Shown here piece after piece: positions 14,579 through 21,181 of a DNA stretch of 23,292 nucleotides (positions are counted from its first letter, which is position 1; each line of letters opens with the position of its first letter). Below the pieces are notes generated by a model. The model was not told the DNA's origin. It was given only the letters and a program-made list of their open reading frames with translations, and ran no database searches. Both the position numbers and the translations under genes were made by a program. Source of the stretch: Pseudomonadota bacterium (lineage in GTDB: Bacteria; Chloroflexota; UBA6077; JAJPHF01); contig JAJPHF010000119.1 in the NCBI GenBank assembly GCA_021325365.1, forward strand, positions 1-23,292. Direction: 5' to 3'.

Positions 14579-15267
14579 CGATCCTGCTGACGCCGGCCTG
14601 GGGCTACTCGGTCACCCGGGCGCAGTGGCGGGCGCTGGTGCGCGCCGAGCTGGGCGACGCGGGGGCGACGCAGCTGTGGTCGGACGTGCTGCTCAACGAG
14701 TGGCTGAACGAGGCGATTCGCGACTTTGGGCGCGTCGTGCCGCGGGAGGAGGCGACGACGCTGATCACGGTGGCGGGCCAGGCGGCGTACGCGCTGCCGC
14801 TGGGGCTGGTGGAGGTGGTGCGGGTCGAGCACCCGGCGAACACGTTTCGGGTGTTCGCGCCGCGGGTGGGCGGCGAGGGGGGCGCCGCCCTCACCCCTGC
14901 CCCCTCTCCCAGGGGGAGAGGGGAGTGGAGCTACGACGTGTGGGAGGGGCAGCTGGTGCTGGAGCCGGCGCCGGGGGCGAGCGGCGAGCGCGTGGCGGTG
15001 CGCTACACGACGCGGCGGGCCGAGCCGACGACGGACGCCGATCCGCTGCCGGTGGAGGGCGGCGACGAGGACTTGCTGCTGCTCTACGTGTGCGGCCGGG
15101 CACTGACGTGGGTGTCGGCACAGGAGGGCAAGCGCCAGGCGTTCGAGCGCGACCGGGGCGCGAGCGCGGCGCCGCTCGCCGCTGCCTACGAGGCGCGCTA
15201 CCGTGCCGCGCTGGCCAGCCGGCAGCGCACGGGCGGGCGGGCGCGGCGGCTGGTCGTCAGAGATTAG
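14575..15267 (+). CDS. Phage head-tail adaptor-like protein with in-frame repeat insert
   Basis: The 230-residue product begins at GTG 14575, overlapping the previous stop (GTGA). Its N-terminal half (LWSDVLLNEWLNEAIRDFGR, then TLITVAGQAAYALPLGLVEVVRVE) matches the helical-plus-beta pattern of phage head-tail adaptor/connector proteins that sit under the portal. Residues about 105-117 (ALTPAPSPRGRGE) are encoded by a palindromic repeat inserted in frame between two beta segments. The C-terminal part (LLLLYVCGRALTWVSAQEGKRQAFERD, then AAYEARYRAAL) is helical as expected. The TAG stop falls in the first bases of the following inverted-repeat element. No portal gene is present to partner with it in the window. 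Confidence 0.7.
   Translation: MTILLTPAWGYSVTRAQWRALVRAELGDAGATQLWSDVLLNEWLNEAIRDFGRVVPREEATTLITVAGQAAYALPLGLVEVVRVEHPANTFRVFAPRVGGEGGAALTPAPSPRGRGEWSYDVWEGQLVLEPAPGASGERVAVRYTTRRAEPTTDADPLPVEGGDEDLLLLYVCGRALTWVSAQEGKRQAFERDRGASAAPLAAAYEARYRAALASRQRTGGRARRLVVRD
14888..14923. repeat. CCCTCACCC...GAGAGGGG palindromic repeat inside the adaptor gene
   Basis: A 10-bp perfect stem (CCCCTCTCCC at 14901-14910 with 14914-14923) is preceded by CCCTCACCCCTGC. It is the same family as the copies inside dnaE2 (22593-22773). Here it is a single copy, read in frame as ALTPAPSPRGRG. Confidence 0.8.
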
Positions 15268-15344
15268 CGATCAGCGGTCAGTTGTCAGCTATCAGCAGAC
15301 GGCCGCGTTCCCGGCTGATAGCTGACGGCTGATAGCTGACAGCT
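15268..15344. repeat. Inverted-repeat element R1 (GCTGATAGCTGAC family)
   Basis: Left arm with GATCAGCGGTCAG and GTCAGCTATCAGC units, a GC-rich loop near 15300-15313, and a right arm with GCTGATAGCTGACGGCTGATAGCTGACAGCT. The arms are complementary over much of their length. The element fills almost the whole gap between the adaptor stop and the scaffold-like gene, ending just before AAAGGAG. Confidence 0.85.
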
Positions 15345-15359
15345 TGGAAAGGAGTGGTC

Positions 15360-15761
15360 ATGAGCGACGAAGGGAGCCCGAGCGGACCGGGGGTGGGCGC
15401 TGAGCCCACGGTGGCGGAGAGGAGCGCACCGTCGATCGTCGAGGGGAGCGGGCTGGAGTCGAGCCTGGTGGCGCTAATGGCGGAGCGCGACGCGGCGCGG
15501 CAGGCGCTGCTCGCGGCCCACCGGCGCGCGCTGCTGGCCGAGCACCGCGGCACGATCGTAGAGGCGCTGGTGCAGGGCGACTCGGTGGAGGCGCTGGACG
15601 CCTCGGTGGCGCAGGCCCGCGAAGCGCACGCACGCATCGCCGAGCAGCTGCGCGCCGAGGCGGCCGCCGCCGTGCCGGTGGGCAACCCGCCACGAGCGCA
15701 GCCGAGCCTGGAGGGGCTCAGCCCGCAGGCGAAGATCGCCGAGGCGCTACGACGCAAGTAG
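15360..15761 (+). CDS. Putative capsid scaffolding protein
   Basis: The 133-residue product is charged, alanine/glutamate-rich and predicted helical or coiled-coil in its centre (LVALMAERDAARQALLAAHR and later VAQAREAHARIAEQLRAEAA), with disordered ends. Its position directly before the major capsid gene, its size and its composition fit a capsid scaffold or assembly protein; no sequence motif proves it. ATG 15360 is supported by AAAGGAG at 15348-15354; a GTG two codons upstream overlaps that site and is unlikely. It is flanked on both sides by inverted-repeat elements. Confidence 0.55.
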   Translation: MSDEGSPSGPGVGAEPTVAERSAPSIVEGSGLESSLVALMAERDAARQALLAAHRRALLAEHRGTIVEALVQGDSVEALDASVAQAREAHARIAEQLRAEAAAAVPVGNPPRAQPSLEGLSPQAKIAEALRRK

Positions 15762-15763
15762 CA

Positions 15764-15837
15764 ATTAGCGCTCAGCCGTCAGCTCTCAGCAGACGCGGGG
15801 CGCCCGACTGATAGCTGACGGCCGAGCGCTGACAGCT
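15764..15837. repeat. Inverted-repeat element R2 (GCTGATAGCTGAC family)
   Basis: Left arm TTAGCGCTCAGCCGTCAG and right arm CTGATAGCTGACGGC plus GAGCGCTGACAGCT surround a GC-rich loop. It occupies the gap between the scaffold-like stop and the capsid gene and is followed at once by TGGAGGAG, the capsid ribosome-binding site. Confidence 0.85.
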
Positions 15838-15847
15838 TGGAGGAGAC

Positions 15848-16735
15848 ATGGCACTAACGCTGGTGGACGCGGCGCGGCTGACGACCGATATGCTCGTGCG
15901 GGGCGTGATCGAGACGGTCGTCGAGGACTCGCCGGTGCTGCAAGTGCTGCCCTTCGAGAGCGTCGAGGGCAACAGCCTGAAGTACAACATGGAGGTCTCG
16001 CCGGGGACGGCCAGCTTCTACGCGGTCAACGCCACCTGGACCGAGGGCGCGGCGACCTTCGCCACGCGCACCGCCAACCTGGCGATCCTCGGCGGCGACG
16101 TGGACGTGGACAACTTCCTCCGCCGCACGATGAGTGATCAGAACGACCAGCGCGCGACGCAGATCGCCATGAAGGCGAAGGCGGTGCGGCGCGCGTTCGA
16201 GACGGCGTTCGTGACGGGCGACTCGGCAACCGACCCCAACAGCTTCGACGGCCTGCGCAAGCTGATCCCGGCCAGCCAGACGCTGGACGCGGGCGCGAAC
16301 GGCGCGGCGCTGACGCTCGCCATGCTGGATCAGCTCGTCGACCTGGTGCGCGGCGGCAAGCCGGACCTGCTGCTGATGAGCCGCCGCTCGCGTCGCAAGC
16401 TGAAGAGCCTACTCCAGGCCTCGACGCACTACGTGGAGACGGGCGATCAGTTCGGGCGCCGCGTGATGCTCTACGACGGCATTCCCGTGGTCCACTCGGA
16501 CTTCGTGCCCGACGACGAGACACTCGGCAGCGGCACGGCGCTCAGCAGCATCTACGCGCTCAGCTTCGGGTTCGGCGACGCGCTGGGCGGGCTGCAGAAC
16601 GGCGGTATCGAGGTGGTGGACGTGGGCCAGCTCGAGTCGAAGGACGCGGTGCGCACGCGCATCCGCTGGTACTGCGGCCTGGCGCTGTTCCGCGACAACG
16701 CCTGCGCTCGCCTGCGCGGGATCAACGCGAGTTAG
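15848..16735 (+). CDS. Phage major capsid protein (HK97-like)
   Basis: The 295-residue product has the layout of HK97-fold major capsid proteins: an N-terminal helix (LVDAARLTTDMLVRGVIETV), an E-loop-like region with NSLKYNMEVSP, WTEGAATFATRTANLAILGG with VDVDNF, the spine-helix region DQNDQRATQIAMKAKAVRRAFETAFVTGD, and DSFDGL-type (here NSFDGLRKLI) followed by an A-domain with DLLLMSRRSRRKLKSLL and IPVVHSDFVP. Size is slightly short, as in capsid proteins lacking a cleaved delta domain, and no protease gene is nearby. ATG 15848 follows GGAGGAGA. The small protein encoded next is a usual neighbour of this capsid type. An encapsulin is less likely given the surrounding virion genes. Confidence 0.85.
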   Translation: MALTLVDAARLTTDMLVRGVIETVVEDSPVLQVLPFESVEGNSLKYNMEVSPGTASFYAVNATWTEGAATFATRTANLAILGGDVDVDNFLRRTMSDQNDQRATQIAMKAKAVRRAFETAFVTGDSATDPNSFDGLRKLIPASQTLDAGANGAALTLAMLDQLVDLVRGGKPDLLLMSRRSRRKLKSLLQASTHYVETGDQFGRRVMLYDGIPVVHSDFVPDDETLGSGTALSSIYALSFGFGDALGGLQNGGIEVVDVGQLESKDAVRTRIRWYCGLALFRDNACARLRGINAS

Positions 16736-16818
16736 CGATCAGCAATCAGCTATCAGCCGTCAGCTATCAGTGAGCGGCGTTCGCGTCTGCTGATAGCTGA
16801 TAGCTGATCGCTGACAGC
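16736..16818. repeat. Inverted-repeat element R3 (GCTGATAGCTGAC family)
   Basis: The left arm begins CGATCAGCAATCAGC directly after the capsid TAG and the right arm ends GATCGCTGACAGC. The loop contains GGCGTTCGCGTCT, identical to that of element R4. It is followed by TGGAGGGA and the next ATG. Confidence 0.85.
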
Positions 16819-16829
16819 CTGGAGGGACG

Positions 16830-17213
16830 ATGCCTGGACCGTGGGATGCGAACCTGCTCGCGTTCAACAACCAGACGCTGACGAGCAGCACGAATAGCGC
16901 GGGCTTCAACGTCGGCGAGGGCGCCGAGCTGCGGGTGCAGCTGGAGGTGGCGGGCACGGTGAGCGGCACCAGCCCGACGCTCGACGTGAAGCTCCAGGAC
17001 TCGGCGGATGGCTCGGCGTGGGCCGACACGGGGGTGGCCTTCACGCAGGTGACGGCGACCGGCAGCCGCCAGCAGCGCGAGTTCAAGACCAAGCAGGGCC
17101 GCCCGTACGTGCGCGTGGCGACGACGGTGGGGGGCACGTCGCCCAGCTTCGGCGGCGTCTCGGCTCGCCTGGGCCACTGGAGCGGCCGCCCGACGACGGC
17201 CGCGGCCAGCTAG
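16830..17213 (+). CDS. Small phage head/decoration-like protein
   Basis: The 127-residue beta-rich protein shows LTSSTNSAGFNVGEGAELRV, VSGTSPTLDVKLQDSADGSAW, and YVRVATTVGGTSPSFGGVSA. This double GTSP pattern is familiar from small structural proteins encoded just after the capsid gene in tailed phages; a head-surface or neck role is likely but not proven. ATG 16830 lies 3 nt after GGAGGGA. It is flanked by elements R3 and R4. Serine/threonine/glycine-rich composition without cysteines fits a virion surface protein. Confidence 0.65.
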   Translation: MPGPWDANLLAFNNQTLTSSTNSAGFNVGEGAELRVQLEVAGTVSGTSPTLDVKLQDSADGSAWADTGVAFTQVTATGSRQQREFKTKQGRPYVRVATTVGGTSPSFGGVSARLGHWSGRPTTAAAS

Positions 17214-17310
17214 CTATCAGCTGTCAGCCATCAGCTGTCAGCCGTCAGCAAGGGCGTTCGCGTCTGCTGATAGCTGATAGCTGATAGCTGACCACTGACG
17301 GCTGACAGCT
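17214..17310. repeat. Inverted-repeat element R4 (GCTGATAGCTGAC family)
   Basis: The longest copy: the left arm has five TCAG(C/T)-type units (CTATCAGCTGTCAGCC and so on) and the right arm four GCTGATA/GCTGAC units. It abuts the ATG of the next gene with no purine-rich site between. Its loop and inner right arm match R3, suggesting recent copying. Confidence 0.85.
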
Positions 17311-19101
17311 ATGCAATACCATCTGACGCTGAACGGGCAGGGCTACCTGATCGACCTGGCGAGCTACCGTAAGGAGGCGGGCGAGCAGTTCGCCGGCAAG
17401 CAGGCGAGCGGCAACCGGCTGTACGCCGACCTGAAGGACGTGGCCGTGTGGGCGCAGACCGACTGGCGCGGCGGCCGCGGCTACCGGCGCTGGGACGAGC
17501 GGGCGCCCGGGCGCTGGCAGGCGGGCGCGGGCCTGGACACGCTGGGCGAGGGGCAGCTCCAGAGCGGGCCGCGCGCCACGGCGGTGAGCGCCTGGGCGCC
17601 CAGTCCGGCCGCCGCGGGGCTGCGGGGGTTCGTGACCTACCGCTCGGGACTGTTCTGGGCGACGGCGGTGAGCGGCACGCTGTACCTCTACCGCGCTGAG
17701 ACGGAGGGCGTCGCGCCGGCCGTGTACAGCGCGGCCGGGCCGACGGCGGCCGGCGGGCTGGCGGCCTACAAGGACGCGGTGTGGCTGGGCAGCGGCTCGA
17801 ACGGCCGGCTGTACAAGTTCGACGCCTCGGTCGGCACCTTCGCGCTGGCCACGACGGTCTCGGGCGCGCAGAGCATCGGGGCGATGGCGGTGTACGTGCC
17901 GAGCGGGACGACGCGGCTGCTGTACCTGGGCGTGAGCTATGACGCCGGCTCGCAAGTATACGCCTGGGACGGCACGGCGGCGACGAATCTGATCACCCTG
18001 GAGGGCGCGACGGCGGAGCACCTGTTCGTCTTCGACGGCAAGCTGTACGTCGCCGCGGCCGACGCGGGCGGCAACGGCCTGCTCTACAGCTACGACGGCA
18101 CGGACTGGCGGCTGGTGGCGACGCTGGCCGAGAACTGGGTGCAGAGCGGCGCGGCGCTGGGCACGAGCTACTACTTGGGCTCGGGGCGCGACAACCGCAT
18201 CTGGCAGTTCAACGGCCGCGACCTGGTCGAGGTGCTGGCAGGCTACGGCCCGAGCGGCGCGCGGGTGCGCGGCATGGTGGCGTTTGGCGGGCGGCTGTAC
18301 GCGGGCCTGGCGTGGTCCGACAGCTTCCGCACGGTGGTGGCGAGCGCGGACGGCACGGCGTGGCACGAGCTACGGCCCGATGGGCTGACGGCGGCCGGCG
18401 CGGGCGGCCTGGGCGTGCGCCACCTGGGCGCGCTGAACGGGGACCTGTATCTGGCCGAGGAGCTGGCGACGGGGACGGGCGCGCGGATCTACAAGCTCGG
18501 GCTGGGCAGCACTTACAACGCGGCGGGCACGCTGGAGACGGCGCGCTTCGACGCGGGGCTGCCGTCGGTCGACAAGGCGTGGCGGCGCATCACGGCGACG
18601 CACGGGCCGCTACAGAGCGGGCAGAGCGTGGCCGTAGCCTACCGGCTGGACGGCGCGACGGGCTGGACGCCGCTGGTGAGCAACGGTGCGGCTGGCAGCA
18701 CGACGAGCACGGCGACGTTCCCGCCGGCGACGACCGGGCGGGAGATCGAGCTACAGGTGACGCTGACGAGCGGCGGCAGCAGCACGGCGACGGTGAAGAG
18801 CGTGCTGGTGGAGTACGCGCTGGTGCCCGACGTGCGGCGCGCGTGGGAGTTCGACGTGCTGCTGGAGGGCACGGGGGCGGCGCCGCTGCGCACGCTCGAC
18901 GGCACGGCCGAGCCGCTCACCGGCGCGCAGCTCAGCGCGGCGCTGTGGGCGGCGCGCGGGAGCAAGGGCACGCTGGCGTTCGTGGACCTGGATGGCGCGA
19001 GCTACCGCGTGTACTTCGCCGACCTGCGCGAGACGGTGGCCCGGCTGCCGCACCGCGACGGCTGGCAGACGCGGGCGCGAGCGAAGCTGGTGGAGGCGTG
19101 A
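17311..19101 (+). CDS. Propeller-like phage tail protein
   Basis: The 596-residue protein has repeated short beta segments at about residues 100-400 that resemble propeller blades (GTLYLYRAE, GRLYKFDAS, GKLYVAAAD, GLLYSYDGTDW, NRIWQFNGRD, GRLYAGLAW, GDLYLAEEL). The C-terminal 200 residues contain AYRLDGATGWTPL, a fibronectin-like EIELQVTLTSGGSSTATVKSVLVEYAL, RRAWEFDVLLEG and a LTGAQLSAALWAAR block typical of tail-tip or baseplate proteins. There is no signal peptide. The ATG comes directly after element R4 and lacks a Shine-Dalgarno site, unlike the three previous genes. It is probably a tail or receptor-binding structural component; its exact position in a particle is unknown. Confidence 0.65.
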   Translation: MQYHLTLNGQGYLIDLASYRKEAGEQFAGKQASGNRLYADLKDVAVWAQTDWRGGRGYRRWDERAPGRWQAGAGLDTLGEGQLQSGPRATAVSAWAPSPAAAGLRGFVTYRSGLFWATAVSGTLYLYRAETEGVAPAVYSAAGPTAAGGLAAYKDAVWLGSGSNGRLYKFDASVGTFALATTVSGAQSIGAMAVYVPSGTTRLLYLGVSYDAGSQVYAWDGTAATNLITLEGATAEHLFVFDGKLYVAAADAGGNGLLYSYDGTDWRLVATLAENWVQSGAALGTSYYLGSGRDNRIWQFNGRDLVEVLAGYGPSGARVRGMVAFGGRLYAGLAWSDSFRTVVASADGTAWHELRPDGLTAAGAGGLGVRHLGALNGDLYLAEELATGTGARIYKLGLGSTYNAAGTLETARFDAGLPSVDKAWRRITATHGPLQSGQSVAVAYRLDGATGWTPLVSNGAAGSTTSTATFPPATTGREIELQVTLTSGGSSTATVKSVLVEYALVPDVRRAWEFDVLLEGTGAAPLRTLDGTAEPLTGAQLSAALWAARGSKGTLAFVDLDGASYRVYFADLRETVARLPHRDGWQTRARAKLVEA

Positions 19102-19106
19102 CGACG

Positions 19107-19124
19107 AGTGCTGAGTGCTGAGTA
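19107..19124. repeat. CTCAGCACT-type repeat (single short copy)
   Basis: GTGCTGAGTGCTGAGT lies 5 bp after the tail-protein stop. It is the same unit as in the folP-folC region, here without an opposing arm. Confidence 0.6.
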
Positions 19125-19164
19125 GGACGGGGCGAGCAGAATCCTACCTAGGTGGGAGGGTGAG

Positions 19165-19425
19165 ATGGAAGAGGTCGCGGGAGTGGCGGGGGTGCCGCTG
19201 ATCGTGGGGCTGGTGGAGGTGGCGAAGGGCGTGGGGTTGGACGCGCGCTGGGCGCCGGCGGTGGCGCTGGGGCTGGGCCTGGCGCTCAGCCTGGGCTACC
19301 GCGCGGCGCTCGGCGGGGTTGGCGGCGCCGAGTGGGCGCAGGCGACGCTCGGCGGGCTGGCGCTGGGCCTGGCGGCGAGCGGCCTGTACAGCGGCACGCG
19401 GGCGGTCGCAAATGCCGCGCGATAG
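19165..19425 (+). CDS. Small holin-like membrane protein
   Basis: The 86-residue product has hydrophobic segments at about residues 8-22, 29-48 and 61-76 separated by short polar turns, and a small basic C-terminus. Size and layout resemble phage holins or small pore-type membrane proteins, and its place at the end of the virion genes fits. No family motif was recognised, and no endolysin gene is adjacent. ATG 19165 follows GGGAGGG. Its last 14 bp overlap the imuB start, which ties the virion-like module to the polymerase cassette. Confidence 0.5.
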   Translation: MEEVAGVAGVPLIVGLVEVAKGVGLDARWAPAVALGLGLALSLGYRAALGGVGGAEWAQATLGGLALGLAASGLYSGTRAVANAAR

Positions 19426-20695
19426 GCGCCATACGGCGAGTGCCGCGGCCGCGGACGAGCGGGGGCCGCGGGTGGCGGCGCTGCGGGTGCCGTGGTTCGC
19501 GGCGGCAGCGCAGTGTCAGCGCGAGCCGGCGCTGGCCGAGCAGCCGCTGGTGTTGGGAGCGCCCAAGCAGGGCGCGTGGCGGGTGGCGGCGCTCTCGGAA
19601 GCGGCGGCCGCGGCCGGCATGCGTGTCGGCATGCCGCTGGCACAGGCGGAGAGCCTCTGCCCCACGCTCGTGCGGCGCCCGTTCGACCCCGCCTACCTGG
19701 CCCACGAGAGCGAGCGGCTGCTGGCCGCGCTCGAAGCCCACGTGGCCGTCGAGCCGGCCGAGCCGGGCAGCGCCCTGCTAGGGACTGGGGGCTGGGGTGT
19801 AGGGGATGGGAGACAAGGCAGCTTGCCTCATCCCTATCCCCTACCCCCTATCCCCCAGCCACAGCGGCGGCTTGCCTGGCTCGTCGACGCGCTGGCGGCC
19901 AGTACGGGCTACGTGGCGGCGGTGGGCGTGGCCGAGGGGCGCGGGGCGGCGTGGATCGTGGCGCGGCGCGCGGCGGCGGGCACGGTGGCGTGGGTGCCGC
20001 CGGGCGAGACGGCGGTGCATCTGGCATCGCTGCCGGCCGCGCTGCTGCCGGTGTCGGCGGAGATGCGGCGGCGGCTGGAGCTGCTGGGGCTGCGCACGAT
20101 TGGCGCGCTGGCGGCGCTGCCGCTGGGCGCGGTGCAGGCGCAGTTCGGACCCGAGGGGCGACTCGCCTGGGAGATCGCGCACGGCCGCGACCGCCGGCCG
20201 CTCGCATTACGCACGCCGCCCTGCATCCCCAGCGCCGAGACGGTCTTCGACACGCCCTGCGCCGATCGCGCGCAACTGCTCGCCGCCGCCGAGGCGTTGC
20301 TCGACCGCGCGCTGGACGACCTGCCGACGGGCCAGGTGGCGGGTAGCCTGCACCTGATGTTGGAGCTAGAGGGGACCCGGCTGCCGCTCACCGTGGCGCT
20401 GCACGACCCGACGGCGGAGGCGGGGGCGCTACGCTTCGCGCTGCAAACGGCGCTGCTGCGCGCGATGCTGCCGGGGGCCGTCGTCGGCGCGCGGCTGGAG
20501 CTGCGCGATTTGGGAGCGCCGACGCCGCTCCAGCCGGCGCTGTTCGACGCGCGCGGCGCGATGCGGCTGGCGCTCGCGGCCGCCACGCGGAGCCTGCGCA
20601 CGCGCTTCGGCGCGAACCCGCTGCAGCGCGTCGTCGCGCTCGATCCGCGGCACCGGCTGCCCGAGCGGCGCTACGCGCTGGTGGAGGCCTCCTGA
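19412..20695 (+). CDS. imuB: ImuB-like catalytically inactive Y-family polymerase homologue
   Basis: The 427-residue protein is a Y-family relative of the ImuB type, the mutasome subunit that brings the DnaE2 polymerase to the sliding clamp. The N-terminal strand reads VAALRVPWFAAAAQ, without the acidic DxD of active Y-family enzymes, and no SIDE motif follows in the palm; both are ImuB traits. A helix-hairpin region (LELLGLRTIGALAALPLGAVQAQFG) and a little-finger-like part follow. QPALF at about 374-378 fits a beta-clamp-binding motif. Residues about 123-150 come from an inserted palindromic repeat. ATG 19412 overlaps the holin-like gene; a later start is possible because the first ~20 residues are unconserved. 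The stop overlaps the next start (TGATG). Confidence 0.82.
   Translation: MPRDRRHTASAAAADERGPRVAALRVPWFAAAAQCQREPALAEQPLVLGAPKQGAWRVAALSEAAAAAGMRVGMPLAQAESLCPTLVRRPFDPAYLAHESERLLAALEAHVAVEPAEPGSALLGTGGWGVGDGRQGSLPHPYPLPPIPQPQRRLAWLVDALAASTGYVAAVGVAEGRGAAWIVARRAAAGTVAWVPPGETAVHLASLPAALLPVSAEMRRRLELLGLRTIGALAALPLGAVQAQFGPEGRLAWEIAHGRDRRPLALRTPPCIPSAETVFDTPCADRAQLLAAAEALLDRALDDLPTGQVAGSLHLMLELEGTRLPLTVALHDPTAEAGALRFALQTALLRAMLPGAVVGARLELRDLGAPTPLQPALFDARGAMRLALAAATRSLRTRFGANPLQRVVALDPRHRLPERRYALVEAS
19779..19862. repeat. G-rich/C-rich palindromic repeat inserted in imuB
   Basis: A G-rich left arm (about 19779-19815, with GGGGGCTGGGGTGTAGGGGA) faces a C-rich right arm (about 19828-19860, with CCCCTACCCCCTATCCCCCA), complementary with few mismatches. 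It is read in frame as about 28 Gly/Pro-rich residues. It differs in sequence from the CCCTCACCC family. Confidence 0.8.
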
Positions 20696-21165
20696 TGGCG
20701 CGCGGTGGCGCGGCCGCTAAGGTGCGCCCCTCGCTCGCGGGAATGGCCGGGACGCCGGCTCGCGCCGATCGCCAGGCGCGGGCGGGGGACAAGCCTCTGC
20801 CCTACGATGCGGCGCGCGAGCGATCGCGGTACGGACGAGCGGGACGCGAGCCATCACGGAACGGGCCTTCGGCGCGTGGCGTGGCGCTGCCCGCCGAAGG
20901 CCGGTGGCCGCCGACGCCGCTTAAAGCGCCGCGGCCGCTCGTGGTGGAGGCGACGGATGGCCCGGACGGACCGGTGCCGCGGTGGGTGGCGTGGCGTGGG
21001 AAGCGGCGGGCGGTGGCGTCGGTGGAGGACGATTGGCGCGTGGACGACGAGTGGTGGCGCGACGAGATCAGCCGCCACTACTTCGCCGTCACGCTGGCCG
21101 ACGGCTGCCGCCTCACGCTCTTTCTGGATCGGATCATGGGAACCTGGTGGGAGCAGCGTTGCTAG
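20695..21165 (+). CDS. DUF6504-family protein of the imuB-dnaE2 cassette
   Basis: The 156-residue product has its conserved part after about residue 85: PRWVAWRGKRRAVASVEDDW, VDDEWWRDEISRHYFAVTLADG and TLFLDRIMGTWWEQR. This matches the small DUF6504 family, commonly encoded between or next to imuB and dnaE2; its role is unknown. The first ~75 residues are low-complexity and basic (for example RAGDKPLPYDAARERSRYGR) and look like added sequence, possibly another repeat insert. The start overlaps the imuB stop by 1 nt, so translation is coupled, and dnaE2 begins 16 bp downstream. Confidence 0.75.
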   Translation: MARGGAAAKVRPSLAGMAGTPARADRQARAGDKPLPYDAARERSRYGRAGREPSRNGPSARGVALPAEGRWPPTPLKAPRPLVVEATDGPDGPVPRWVAWRGKRRAVASVEDDWRVDDEWWRDEISRHYFAVTLADGCRLTLFLDRIMGTWWEQRC

Positions 21166-21181
21166 CGGTTCGCGGAGCCGT

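Noticed and set aside
15848..16735. Encapsulin nanocompartment shell
   Set aside because: The gene lies among scaffold-, adaptor-, decoration- and tail-like genes, which favours a phage-type capsid; no cargo enzyme is adjacent.
15268..17310. CRISPR-like array of TCAGC/GCTGATAGC repeats
   Set aside because: Units are short and degenerate, arranged as inverted arms without uniform spacers, and separated by full genes; no cas genes are present.
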